A program made the translations under genes and the position numbers. The notes under the pieces were generated by a model, which did not search any database, had not been told where the DNA came from, and saw only the letters and a program-made list of their open reading frames with translations. A stretch of 64,000 nt of DNA. It comes from Calliopsis andreniformis (taxonomy: Eukaryota; Arthropoda; Insecta; Hymenoptera; Andrenidae). Positions 26,531-39,430 of this stretch are shown here, one piece after another (position 1 is the first letter of the stretch; each line of letters opens with the position of its first letter). Location of the stretch: assembly GCF_051401765.1 (NCBI RefSeq), contig NW_027480440.1:558001-622000 (forward strand), read 5' to 3'.

Positions 26531-27429
26531 GATTGAAAATTGAGGATTGGGTATTGAAGATTGAACATTGAGGATTGAGGACTGAGGATCGAGGATTGAG
26601 GATTGAGAATTGAGGATTGAAGATTGAATATTGATGATTGAAGATTGAGGATTGAGGATTGAGGGTAGTGGATTGAGGACGAGGACTGAGGGTTGAGTAT
26701 TGATGCTTGAGCTCTGAGGATTGAGGATTGAGGATTGAGAATTGGTGATTGAGGATTGAGGATTGAAGATTGAGGATTGGGTATTGAGGATTGAAGAATG
26801 AGGACTGAGGATTGAGGATTGAGGATTGAGGATTGAAGATTGAGTATTGAGGATTGAAGATTGAGGATTGAGGATTGAGGATTGAACATTGAGGAATGAG
26901 GATTGAGGATCGAGGATTGAGGATTGAGGATTGAGTATTGAAGATTGAATATTGATGATTGAAGATTGAAGATTGAGGATTGAGGATTGAGGATTGAACA
27001 TTGAGGACTGAGTGTTGAGTGTTGAGTGATGAGAATTGATGTTTGTGGATAGAGATTTGAAGATTGCAGATTGAGTATTGTGTATCGAAAACTGCGAATT
27101 GAGGATATTCTATTGAGGATTGAGGATTGTCACCTGATTGTTGAGGACAGAGGGCTGAAGATTGAGGATTCAGGATTGAGGATTGAGAATTGAGGTTTGA
27201 GGTCTGAGGATTGAGGATTGAGGATTGAAGATTGAGTATTGAGGATTGAGGATTGAAGATTGAGTATTGAGGATTGAAGATTGAGGATTGGGGATTGAGG
27301 ATTGAGGATTGAGGATTGAAGATTGAGGATTGGGGACTGAGTGTTGAGGGTTGAGTGATGAGAATTGATGTTTGTGGATAGAGATTTGAAGATTGCAGAT
27401 TGAGTATTGCGTATGGAAAACTCTGAACT

Positions 27430-28640
27430 GAGGATATTCTATTGAGGATTGAGGATTGACAACTGATTGTTGAGGACTGAAGGCTGAAGATTGAGGTTTC
27501 AGGATTGACGATTCAGGATTGTGGTTTGAGGACTGATGATTGAGGTTTGAGGATTGATGATTGAGGATTGAGGTTTGAGGACTGAGGATTGAGGGTTGAG
27601 GATTGAGGATTGAGGATTGACGCTTGAGGATTGATGGTTGAGGATGGAGGATTGAAGAGAGAGGACTGAGTGTTGAGGATTAAGTGTTGAGAATTGATGT
27701 TTGAGGATTGAGATTTGATTATTGAATATTGTGGATTGAGTATTGAACCATGAGAATTCAGGATATTCTATTGAGTATTGAGAATTGAGTATTGATGGTT
27801 GAATATTGAGGATAGATGGTTGAGGTTTGTGTGTTGAATGTTGAGGATTGAGGATTGAGGATTGAGGACTGAAGATTGAGGATTGAAGGTTTAGTATTGA
27901 CGATTGAAGACTGAGGATTGAGGATTGAGTGTTGAGGATTGAGGACGAGGACTGACGGTTGAGGATTGAGGTTTGTGGATTGTGGATTGAGGATTGAGGA
28001 CTGAGGATTGAGGATTGAGGACTGAGCATTGAGGATTGAAGATTGAGAACTGGGGATTGAGGATTGAAGATTGAGGATTAAGGATTGAGCATTGGGGATT
28101 GGTGATCTAGGATTGGAGATTGATTATTGAGGATTGAAGATTGAGGGTTGAGGATTCAGGATTGAGAATTGAGAATTGAGGATGGGGACTGAGGGTTGAG
28201 GATTGAGGTTTGAGGAACGAGGATTGAGGATTGAGGATTGAGGACAGATGACTGACGATTGAGTATTGAAGATTGAGGATTGATGACTGACGATTGAGAA
28301 TTGAGGATTGATGATTGCTGATTGAGGATTGAAGATTGAGTATTGAGGATTGAATATTGAGGATTGAGGATTGACAATTGATTGTTGAGGACTGAGGGCA
28401 GAAGATTGAGGATTCAGGATTGAGGATTCAGAATTGAGGTTTGAGGAATGAGGATTGAGGATTGAAGATTGATTATTGAGGATTGAATATTGAGGATTGA
28501 GGATTGAGGATTGAGGATTGGGGATTGAGGATGAGAGCTGAGCGTTGAGGATCGAGGTTTGAGGACTGAGGACTGAGGATTGAGTTTTGAGAATTGAGGA
28601 TTGAGTACTGAGGATTGAAGATTGAGGATTGAGGATTGAG
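27430..28640 (+). repeat. Cassette B, copy 1
   Basis: This is the first of several copies of a cassette that pairs a type A island (27,433) with a type B island (27,762; TTGAACCATGAGAATTC). It continues through a GGGGATTGGTGATCTAG string. Copy 3 lies 5457 bases downstream, measured at the type B cores 27,762 and 33,219. The match runs to about 28,620 and ends before the next island. Confidence 0.78.
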
Positions 28641-28699
28641 GATTGAGGATTGAGGATTGAGGATTGAGGATTGAGGATTGAGGATAGAGGATTGAATAT

Positions 28700-29345
28700 T
28701 GAGGATTGGGTACTGAGTGTTGAGGGTTGAGTGATGAGGATTGATGTTTGTGGGTAGAGACTCGAAGATTGCAGATTGAGAATTTAGTGTTGAAAGCTGC
28801 GAATTGATGATATTCTATTGAGGATTGAGGATTGACAACTGATTGTTCAGGTCTGAAGTCTGAAGTTTGAGGACTGAGGATTGAGGATTCAGGATTGAGG
28901 TTTGAGGACTGAGGATTGAGGATTGAGGATTGAGGCTTGAGGATTGAGGATTGAGGATTGAAGGTTGAGGATTGGGGATTGAGGATTGAGGATTGAGGAT
29001 TGAAGATTGAGTATTGGGGACTGAGTGTTGAGGGTTGAGTGATGAGAATTGATGTTTGTGGATAGAGATTTGAAGATTGCAGACTGAGTATTGCGTATTG
29101 GAAAACCCTGAACTGAGGATATTCTATTGAGGATTGAGGATTGACAACTGATTGATGAGGACTGACGGCTGAAGATAGAGGTTTCAGGATTGAGGATTCA
29201 GGATTGTGGTTTGAGGACTGAGGATTGAGGTTTGAGGATTGAGGATTGAGGATTGAGGATTGAGGATTGAGGATTGAAGATTGAGGATTGAGGATTGAGG
29301 AATGAACATTGAGCATTGAGGATTGAGGATTGAAGATTGAGGATT
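28700..29345 (+). repeat. Two-island cassette, copy 1
   Basis: Islands at 28,809 (A-prime) and 29,118 (A) recur at 42,706 and 43,014. The offset is 13,897 for the first pair and 13,896 for the second. The copies share a GTCTGAAGTCTGAAG variant between the islands. Confidence 0.76.
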
Positions 29346-30770
29346 GGGTATTGAGGATTGGACATTGAGGATTGAAGAATGAGGATTGAGGATTGAGGAT
29401 TGAGGATTGAGGATTGAAGATAGAGGATTGGGTATTGAGGATTGAAGAATGAGTATTGAGGATTGAGGATTGAGGATTGAGAGTTGAAGATTGAGGATTG
29501 AGGATTGAGTATGGAGGATTGAAGATTGAGTATTGAGGATTGAAGATTGAGGATTGAGGATTGAAGATTGAGTATTGAGGTTTGAAGACTGACGATTGAG
29601 TATTGAGGATAGAAGATTGAGGATTGAGGAATGAGGATTGAGGATTGAGGATTGAGGATTGAGGATTGAGGATTGAAGATTGAGTATTGAGGATTGAATA
29701 TTGAGGATTGTGGATTGAGGATTGAGGATTGAGGATTGAAGATTAAGGATTGGGGATTGAGGATTGACGATTGAGGATTGAGTATTGAGGATTAAGAATT
29801 GAGGATTGAGGATTGAGGATTGAGGATTGAAGATTCAGTATTGAGGATTGAAGATTGAGGATTGAGGATTGAGGATTGAGGATTGAGGATTGAAGATTCA
29901 GTATTGAGGATTGAAGATTGAGGATTGAGGATTGAGGATTGAGGATTGACTATGAGGGCTGAGGGTTGAGGATTGTGGTTTGAGGACTGAGGACTGAGGA
30001 TTGAGGATTGAGAATTGAGGATTCAGGATTGAGGATTGAAGATAGAGGATTGGGTATTGAGGATTGAAGAATGAGGATTGAGGATTGAGGATTGAGGATT
30101 GAGGATTGAAGATAGAGGATTGGGTATTGAGGATTGAAGAATGAGTATTGAGGATTGAGGATTGAGGATTGAGAGTTGAAGATTGAGGATTGAGGATTGA
30201 GTATGGAGGATTGAAGATTGAGTATTGAGGATTGAAGATTGAGGATTGAGGATTGAAGATTGAGTATTGAGGTTTGAAGACTGACGATTGAGGGTTGAGG
30301 ATTGAGGATTGAGGATTGAGGATTGAGGATTGAGGATTGAGGATTGAGGATTGAAGATTGAAGATTGAGGATTGGGTATTGAGGATTGAACATTGAGGAT
30401 TGAGGATTAAGGATTGAGGATTGAAGATTGAGTATTGAGGATTGAAGATTGAGGATTCAGGATTGAGGTTTGAGGATTGAGGATGAGGACTGAGGATTGA
30501 CGATTGAAGATTGAGTATTGAGGATTGAAGATTGATGATTGAGTATTGAGGATTGAAGATTGAGGATTGAGGATTGAGGATTGAGGATTGAGGATTGAGG
30601 ATTGACTATGAGGGCTGAGGGTTGAGGATTGCGGTTTGAGGACTGAGGACTGGGGATTGAGGATTGAGAATTGAGGATTGAAGATTTAGGATTGAAGATT
30701 GAGGACTGGGTATTGAGGATTGAAGAATGAGGATTGAGGATTGAGGATTGAGGATTGAGGATTGAAGATT
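29345..30770 (+). repeat. GGATTGA-rich tract without islands
   Basis: About 1.4 kb of heptamers rich in pure GGATTGA and in AGATTGA plus GTATTGA pairs. A GATTGACTATGAGGGC string at about 29,945 opens a piece that recurs near 54,345. No diverged island and no gene is visible. Confidence 0.65.
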
Positions 30771-31640
30771 GAGGACTGAAGATTGAGGTTTCAGGATTGA
30801 GGATTCAGGATTGTGGTTTGAGGACTGAGGATCGAGGTTTGAGGATTGATGATTGAGGATTGAGGATTGAGGACTGAGGGTTGAGGGTTGAGGATTGAGG
30901 ATTGACGATTGAGGATTGATGGTTGAGGATGGAGGATTGAAGAGAGAGGACTGAGTCTTGAGGATTAATTGTTGAGAATTGATGTTTGAGGATTGAGATT
31001 TGATTATTGAATATTGTGGATTGAGTATTGAACCATGAGAATTCAGGATATTCTATTGAGTATTGAGAATTGAGTATTGATGGTTGAGTATTGAGGATTG
31101 ATGGTTGAGTGTTGTGTGTTGAATATTGAGGATTGAGGATTGAGGATTGAGGACTGAAGATTGAGGATTGAAGATTTAGTATTGACGATTGAAGACTGAG
31201 GATTGAGGATTGAGTGTTGAGGATTGAGGACGAGGACTGACGGTTGAGGATTGAGGTTTGTGGATTGTGGATTGAGGATTGAGGACTGAGGATTGAGGAT
31301 TGAGGACTGAGCATTGAGGATTGAAGATTGAGGACTGGGGATTGAGGATTGAAGATTGAGGATTAAGGATTGAGCATTGGGGATTGGTGATCTAGTATTG
31401 GAGATTGATTATTGAGGATTGAAGATTGAGGGTTGAGGATTCAGGATTGAGAATTGAGAATTGAGGATGGGGACTGAGGGTTGAGGATTGAGGTTTGAGG
31501 AACGAGGATTGAGGATTGAGGATTGAGGACAGATGACTGACGATTGAGTATTGAAGATTGAGGATTGATGACTGACGATTGAGAATTGAGGATTGATGAT
31601 TGCTGATTGAGGATTGAAGATTGAGTATTGATGATTGAAG
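30770..31640 (+). repeat. Cassette B, copy 2
   Basis: The type B island is at 31,047, exactly 2172 bases before the one at 33,219. The order of variants around it, including a TTAATTGTTGAG change shared with copy 3, is conserved. At about 31,640 it switches to a GTATTGATGATTG string that copies 1 and 3 lack, marking the break. Confidence 0.78.
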
Positions 31641-32879
31641 ATTGAGGATTGAGGGCTGTGGATTGAGGACCAGGACTGAGGGTTGAGTATTGATGTTTGA
31701 GGTCTGAGGATTGAGGATTGAGGATTGAGAATTGAGGATTGTGGATTGAGGATACAAGATTGAGGATTGGGTATTGAGGATTGAGGAATGAGGATTGAGG
31801 ATTGAGGATTGAGGATTGAGCATTGAAGATTGAGTATTGGGGATAGAAGATTGAGGATTGAGGAATGAGGATTGAGGATTGAGGATTGAGGATTGAGGAT
31901 TGAGGATTGAAGGTTGAGTATTGAGGATTGAATATTGAGGATTGTGGATTGAGGATTGAGGATTGAGGATTGAAGATTAAGGATTGGGGATTGAGGATTG
32001 ACGATTGAGGATTGAGTATTGAGGATTAAGAATTGAGGATTGAGGATTGAGTATTGAAGATTCAGTATTGAGGATTGAAGATTGAATATTGATGATAGAA
32101 GATTGAGGATTGAGGATTGAGGATTGAGGATTGACGATTGAGGACTGAGTATTGAGGATTGAAAATTGAGGATTGAGGATTGATGATTGAAGATTCAGTA
32201 TTGAGGATTGAAGATTGAGTATTGAGAATTGAGGATTGAGGATTGACTATGAGGGCTGAGGGTTGAGGATTGCGGTTTGAGGACTGAGGACTGGGGATTG
32301 AGGATTGAGAATTGAGGATTGAAAATTTAGGATTGAAGATTGAGGACTGGGTATTGAGGATTGAAGAATGAGGATTGAGGATTGAGGATTGAGGATTGAG
32401 GATTGAAGATTGAGGACTGAGGATTGAGGATTGAGGATTGAAGAATGAGGATTGAGGATTGAGTATTGAGGAATGAAGATTGATTATTGAGGATTGAATA
32501 TTGAGGATTGAGGATTGAGGATTGAGGATATAGGATTGAGGATGAGAGCTGAGCGCTGAGGATTGAGGTTTGAGGACTGAGGACTGATGATTGAGTATTG
32601 AGACTTGAGGATTGAGGATTGAGTATTGAGGATTGAAGATTGAGGATTGGGTATTGAGGATTGAACATTGAGGATTGAGGATTGAGGATTGAGGATTGAG
32701 GATTGAGGATTGAAGATTGAATATTGATGATAGAAGGTTGAGGATTGAGGATTGGGGATTGAGGATTGAGGAGTGAGGATTGAAGATTGAGGATTGGGGA
32801 CTGAGTGTTGAGGGTTGAGTGATGAGAATTGATGTTTGTGGTTAGAGATTTGAAGATTGCAGATTGAGTATTGCGTATG

Positions 32880-34095
32880 GAAAACTCTGAGCTGAGGATA
32901 TTCTATTGATGATTGAGGATTGACAACTGATTGTTGAGGACTGAAGGCTGAAGATTGAGGTTTCAGGATTGAGGATTCAGGATTGTGGTTTGAGGACTGA
33001 GGATCGAGGTTTGAGGATTGATGATTGAGGATTGAGGTTTGAGGACTGAGGATTGAGGGTTGAGGATTGAGGATTGACGCTTGAGGATTGATGCTTGAGG
33101 ATGGAGGATTGAAGAGAGAGGACTGAGTGTTGAGGATTAATTGTTGAGAATTGATGTTTGAGGATTGAGATTTGATTATTGAATATTGTGGATTGAGTAT
33201 TGAACCATGAGAATTCAGGATATTCTATTGAGTATTGAGAATTGAGTATTGATGGTTGAGTATTGAGGACTGATGGTTGAGTGTTGTGTGTTGAATATTG
33301 AGGATTGAGGATTGAGGATTGAGGACTGAAGATTGAGGATTGAAGATTTAGTATTGACGATTGAAGACTGAGGATTGAGGATTGAGTGTTGAGGATTGAG
33401 GACGAGGACTGACGGTTGAGGATTGAGGTTTGTGGATTGTGGATTGAGGATTGAGGACTGAGGATTGAGGATTGAGGACTGAGCATTGAGGATTGAAGAT
33501 TGAGGACTGGGGATTGAGGATTGAAGATTGACGATTAAGGATTGAGCATTGGGGATTGGTGATCTAGGATTGGAGATTGATTATTGAGGATTGAAGATTG
33601 AGGGTTGAGGATTCAGGATTGAGAATTGAGAATTGAGGATGGGGACTGAGGGTTGAGGATTGAGGTTTGAGGAACGAGGATTGAGGATTGAGGATTGAGG
33701 ACAGATGACTGACGATTGAGTATTGAAGATTGAGGATTGATGACTGACGATTGAGAATTGAGGATTGATGATTGCTGATTGAGGATTGAAGATTGAGTAT
33801 TGAGGATTGAATACTGAGGATTGAGGATTGACAATTGATTGTTGAGGACTGAGGGCAGAAGATTGAGGATTCAGGATTGAGGATTCAGAATTGAGGTTTG
33901 AGGAATGAGGATTGAGGATTGAAGATTGATTATTGAGGATTGAATATTGAGGATTGAGGATTGAGGATTGAGGATTGGGGATTGAGGATGAGAGCTGAGC
34001 GTTGAGGATCGAGGTTTGAGGACTGAGGACTGAGGATTGAGTTTTGAGAGTTGAGGATTGAGTACTGAGGATTGAAGATTGAGGATTGAGGATTG
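32880..34095 (+). repeat. Cassette B, copy 3
   Basis: This holds a type A island at 32,897 and a type B island at 33,219, in the same order as copy 1. It reads directly into cassette C copy 1 at about 34,100. It shares the TTAATTGTTGAG variant with copy 2, so these two are the closer pair. Confidence 0.78.
33115..33300 (+). repeat. Diverged island type B (representative; 8 copies)
   Basis: GTATTGA is followed by ACCATGA and GAATTCA, then the core GGATATT CTATTGA, then alternating GTATTGA and GAATTGA and a TGGTTGA unit. Core positions: 27762, 31047, 33219, 56646 and 60451, and, with ACGATGA and GGGTATT, 34602, 43847 and 50756. Each copy contains a GAATTC (EcoRI) site eight bases before the core. 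Confidence 0.78.
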
Positions 34096-35034
34096 AGGAT
34101 TGAGGAATGAGGATTGAGGATTGAGGATTGAGGATTGAGGATTGAAGATTGATTATTGAGGATTGAAGATTGAGGATTGAGTATTGAGGATTGAGGATTG
34201 AGGATTGAATATTGAGGATTGGGGATTGAGTGTTGAGGGTTGAGTGATGAGAATTAATGTTTGTGGATAGAGATTTCAAGATTGCAGATTGAGCATCGAG
34301 TATTGAAAACTGTGAATTGAGGATATTCTATTGAGGATTAAGGATTGACAATTGACTGTCGAGGACTGAGGGCTGAAGATTGAGGATTCAGGATTGAGGA
34401 TTCAGAATTGAGGTTTGAGGACTGAGGATTGAGGATTGAATATTGAGTGTTGAGGATTGAAGATTGAGGATTGAGGATTGAGGATGGAGGATTGAAGAAA
34501 GAGGACTGAGTGTTGAGGATTGAGTGTTGAGAATTGATGTTTGAGGGTTGAGATTTGATTATTGATTTTTGTGGATTGAGTATTGAACGATGAGAATTCA
34601 GGGTATTCTATTGAGTATTGAGAATTGAGGATTGATGGTTGAATATTGAGGATTGATAGTTGAGGGTTGTGTGTTGAATACTGAGGATTGAGGATTGAGG
34701 ATTGAGGATTTAGAATTGAGGATTGAGGATTGAAGATTGAGGATTGGGGATTGAGGATTGACGATTGAGGATTGAGTATTGACGATTGAGAATTGAGGGT
34801 TGAGGATTGAAGATTGAGTATTGAGGATTGAAGACTGAGGATTGAGGATTGGGGATTGAGGATTGAGGACTGAGGATTGAGGATTGAGGATTGATCATTG
34901 AGGATTGAGGACAGAGGATTGAGGTTTGAGGATTGACGATGAGGGCTGAGGGTTTGACGATTGAGGTTTGAGGTCTGAGGACTGAGGATTGAGGATTGAG
35001 AATTGAGGATTGAGGATTGAGGATTGAAGATTGA

Positions 35035-35245
35035 GTATTGGGGACTGAGTGTTGAGGGTTGAGTGATGAGAATTCATGTTTGTGGATACAGATTTGAAGA
35101 TTGCAGATTGAGTATTGCGTATGGAAAACTCTGAACTGAGGATATTCTATTGAGGATTGAGGATTGACAACTGATTGTTGAGGACTGAGGGCTGACGATT
35201 GAGGTTTCAGGATTGAGGATTCAGGACTGTGGTTTGAGGACTGAG
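35035..35245 (+). repeat. Diverged island type A (representative; 20 copies)
   Basis: About 30 successive heptamers, strongly diverged but still in 7-base register. They start with GGACTGA GTGTTGA and pass through GTATGGA, AAACTCT, GAACTGA, then the core GGATATT CTATTGA, then CAACTGA TTGTTGA. Core positions (GATATT or equivalent): 17352, 17989, 21312, 23667, 27433, 29118, 32897, 35141, 36874, 37670, 39375, 39983, 41811, 43014, 44385, 46118, 46914, 51294, 53286 and 60115. No function is known. The pattern fits an old diverged segment spread by amplification of the cassettes around it. Confidence 0.82.
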
Positions 35246-35984
35246 GATTGAGGTTTGAGGATTGAGGATTGAGGATTGAGGGTTGAGGATTGAAGATTGA
35301 GGATTGATGATTGAGGATTGAACATTGAGGATTGAGGATTGAGGATTGAGAATTGAGGATTGAAGGTTGAGGATTGAGGATTGAGGGTTGAGGATTGAGG
35401 ATTGACTATGAGGGCTGAGGTTTGAGGATTGAGGTTTGAGGACTGAGGACTGGGGATTGAGGATTGAGAATTGAGGATTGACGATTTAGGATTGAAGATT
35501 GAGGACTGGGTATTGAGGATAGAAGAACGGGGATTGAGGATTGAGGATTGAGGATTGAGGATTGAAGATTGAGTATTGAGGTTTGAAGACTGACGATTGA
35601 GGGTTGAGGATTGAGGATTGAGGATTGAGGATTGACAATTCATTGTTGAGGACTGAGGGCTGAAGATTGAGGATTCAGGATTGAGAATTGAGAATTGAGG
35701 ATGGGGACTGAGGGTTGAGGATTGAGGTTTGAGGAACGAGGATTGAGGATTGAGGATTGAGGGCAGACGATTGACGATTGAGTATTAAAGATTGAGGATT
35801 GATGACTGACGATTGAGAATTGAGGATTGATGATTGCGGATTGAGGATTGAAGATTGAGTATTGAGGATTGAATATTGAGAATTGAGGATTGAGGGTTGA
35901 GGATTGAAGATTGAGAATTGAGGATTGAGGTTTGAAAATTGAGTATTGACGATTGAAGATTGAGGATTGAGGATTGAGGATTGG

Positions 35985-36180
35985 AGATTGAGGACTGAGT
36001 GCTGAGGGTTGTGTGATGAGCATTGATGTTTGTGGGTGGTGATTTGAAGATTGAACATTGAGGATTGAGTGTTGAAAACTAAGAATTCAGGATATTCTGC
36101 TGAGTATTGAGACTTGAGTATTGATGGTTGAGTATTGAGGATTGATGGTTGAGCGTTGTGTGTTGAATATTGAGGATTGG
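35985..36180 (+). repeat. Diverged island type C (representative; 5 copies)
   Basis: AAACTAA and GAATTCA precede the core GGATATT CTGCTGA. Upstream is a GTGGGTGGTG string and downstream a GATTGGCGG unit. Core positions: 36091, 38593, 45335, 52217 and 62447. The surrounding 0.8 kb, including TTATTAAGGG, travels with it. Confidence 0.78.
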
Positions 36181-37559
36181 CGGATTGAGTATTGAAGATT
36201 GAGGACTGAGGACTGAGGATTGAGTATTGAGGATTGAGGATTGAGTATTGATGATTCAGGAATGAAGTTTGAGTATTGATGATTGAAGATTGCGGATTGA
36301 TTATTAAGGGTTGATGATTGAGGGCGAGGACTGAGGGTTGAGGATTGAGGACTGAGCGTTGAGGATTGAGGATTGAGCATTGAGGATTGAAGATTGAGGA
36401 CTAGGGATTGAGGATTGAAGATTGAGGATTAAGGATTGAGGATTGGGGATTGGGGATCTAGCATTGGAGACTGATTATTGAGGATTGAAGATTGAGGGTT
36501 GAGGATTGAGGATCGAGAATTGAGAATTGAAGATTGAGGATAGAGGATTGAGGATTGAGGATTGAGGATTGAAGATTGAGGATTGGGGATTGAGGATTGT
36601 CGATTGAGGATTGAGTATTGAGGATTGAGAATTGAGGATTGAGGATTCAAGATTGAGTATAGAGGATTGACGGTTGAGGATTGAGAATTGAGGTTTGCGG
36701 ATTGACGATGAGGGCTGAGGGTTGAGGACTGAGGATTGAGGACTGAGGACTGAGGATTGAAGATTGAGGATTGGGGACTGAGTGTTGAGGGTTGAGTGAT
36801 GAGAATTGATGTTTGTGGATAGAGATTTGAAGTTTGCAGATTGAATATTGCGTATGGAAAACTCTGAACTGAGGATATTCTATTGAGGATTGAGGATTGA
36901 CAACTGATTGTTGAGGACTGAGGGCTGAAGATTGAGGTTTCAGGATTGAGGATTCAGGATTGTGGTTTGAGGACTGAGGATTGAGGTTTGAGGATTGAGG
37001 ATTGAGGATTGAGGATTGAGGATTGAGGATTGAAGATTGAGGATTGAGGATTGAGGATTGAACATTGAGGATTGAGGATTGAAGATTGAGGATTGGGTAT
37101 TGAGGATTGAACATTGAGGATTGAGGATTGAGGATCGTGGATTGAGGATTGAGGATTGAAGATTGAATATTGATGATTGAAAATTGAGGATTGAGGATTG
37201 AGGGTAGTGGATTGAGGACGAGGACTGAGGGTTGAGTATTGATGTTTGAGGTCTGAGGATTGAGGATTGAGGATTGGGGATTGGGGATCTAGGATTGGAG
37301 ACTGATTATTGAGGATTGAAGATTGAGGGTTGAGGATTGAGGAATGAGGATTGAGGATTGAGGATGAGGGCTGAGGGTTGATGGTTGAGGTTTTAGGACT
37401 GAGGACTGAGGATTGAGGATTGAGAATTGAGGATTTAGGATTGAGGATTGAAGATTGAGGATTGGGTATTGAGGATTGAAGAATGAGGATTGAGGATTGA
37501 GGATTGAGGATTGAAGATTGAGGATAGGGGATTGAGGATTGAGGATTGAGGATTGAAGA

Positions 37560-39430
37560 TTCAGGATTGGGGACTGAGTGTTGAGGGTTGAGTGATGAGA
37601 ATTGATGTTTGTGGATAGAGATTTGAAGTTTGCAGATTGAATATTGCGTATGGAAAACTCTGAACTGAGGATATTCTATTGAGGATTGAGGATTGACAAC
37701 TGATTGTTGAGGACTGAGGGCTGAAGATTGAGGTTTCAGGATTGAGGATTCAGGATTGTGGTTTGAGGACTGAGGATTGAGGTTTGAGGATTGAGGATTG
37801 AGGATTGAGGGTTGAGGATTGAAGATTGAGGATTGATGATTGAGGATTGAACATTGAGGATTGAGGATTGAGGATTGAGAATTGAGGATTGAAGGTTGAG
37901 GATTGAGGATTGAGGGCTGAGGTTTGAGGATTGAGGTTTGAGGACTGAGGACTGGGGATTGAGGATTGAGAATTGAGGATTGACGATTTAGGATTGAAGA
38001 TTGAGGACTGGGTATTGAGGATAGAAGAATGAGGATTGAGGATTGAGGATTGAGGATTGAGGATTGAAGATTGAGTATTGAGGTTTGAAGACTGACGATT
38101 GAGGGTTGAGGATTGAGGATTGAGGATTGAGGATTGACAATTGATTGTTAAGGACTGAGGGCTGAAGATTGAGGATTCAGGATTGAGAATTGAGAATTGA
38201 GGATGGGGACTGAGGGTTGAGGATTGAGGTTTGAGGAACGAGGATTGAGGATTGAGGATTGAGGGCAGACGATTGACGATTGAGTATTAAAGATTGAGGA
38301 TTGATGACTGACGATTGAGAATTGAGGATTGATGATTGCGGATTGAGGATTGAAGATTGAGTATTGAGGATTGAATATTGAGGATTGAGGATTGAGGGTT
38401 GAGGATTGAAGATTGAGAATTGAGGATTGAGGTTTGAAAATTGAGTATTGACGATTGAAGATTGAGGATTGAGGATTGAGGATTGGAGATTGAGGACTGA
38501 GTGCTGAGGGTTGTGTGATGAGCATTGATGTTTGTGGGTGGTGATTTGAAGATTGAACATTGAGGATTGAGTGTTGAAAACTAAGAATTCAGGATATTCT
38601 GCTGAGTATTGAGAATTGAGTATTGATGGTTGAGTATTGAGGATTGATGGTTGAGCGTTGTGTGTTGAATATTGAGGATTGGCGGATTGAGTATTGAAGA
38701 TTGAGGACTGAGGACTGAGGATTGAGTATTGAGGATTGAGGATTGATAATTGATGATTCAGGAATGAAGTTTGAGTATTGATGATAGAAGATTGCGGATT
38801 GATTATTAAGGGTTGATGATTGAGGGCGAGGACTGAGGGTTGAGGATTGAGGACTGAGCGTTGAGGATTGAGGATTGAGCGTTGAGGATTGAAGATTGAG
38901 GACTAGGGATTGAGGATTGAAGATTGAGGATTAAGGATTGAGGATTGGGGATTGGGGATCTAGCATTGGAGACTGATTTTTGAGGATTGAAGATTGAGTG
39001 TTGAGGATTGAGGATCGAGAATTGAGAATTGAAGATTGAGGATAGAGGATTGAGGATTGAGGATTGAGGATTGAAGATTGAGGATTGGGGATTGAGGATT
39101 GTCGATTGAGGATTGAGTATTGAGGATTGAGAATTGAGGATTGAGGATTGAAGATTGAGTATAGAGGATTGACGGTTGAGGATTGAGAATTGAGGTTTGC
39201 GGATTGACGATGAGGGCTGAGGGTTGAGGACTGAGGATTGAGGACTGAGGACTGAGGATTGAAGGTTGAGGATTGGGGACTGAGTGTTGAGGGTTGAGTG
39301 ATGAGAATTGATGCTTGTGGATAGAGATTTGAAGTTTGCAGATTGAATATTGCGTATGGAAAACTCTGAACTGAGGATATTCTGTTGAGGATTGAGGATT
39401 GACAACTGATTGTTGAGGACTGAGGGCTGA
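37560..39430 (+). repeat. Tandem 2.5 kb HOR repeat within cassette C
   Basis: This interval repeats about 35,030-36,925. Island cores are spaced 2529 (35,141 to 37,670), 2502 (36,091 to 38,593) and 2501 (36,874 to 39,375). The 27-base step reflects loss of a GACTATGAGG-containing piece. Cassette C was therefore itself built from a HOR of about 2.5 kb before being copied. Confidence 0.78.

Larger units (their letters stand above)
34100..37805 (+). repeat. Cassette C, copy 1
   Basis: This 3.7 kb block recurs at about 43,345-47,050. Paired island cores have nearly the same offset: 34,322 to 43,567 (9245), 34,602 to 43,847 (9245), 35,141 to 44,385 (9244), 36,091 to 45,335 (9244), 36,874 to 46,118 (9244), 37,670 to 46,914 (9244). 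A net difference of one base over 2.6 kb between landmarks indicates very few indels, so the copies separated recently. The right edge is near 37,805, where copy 2 changes to a GGATATAGG variant. Confidence 0.87.
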
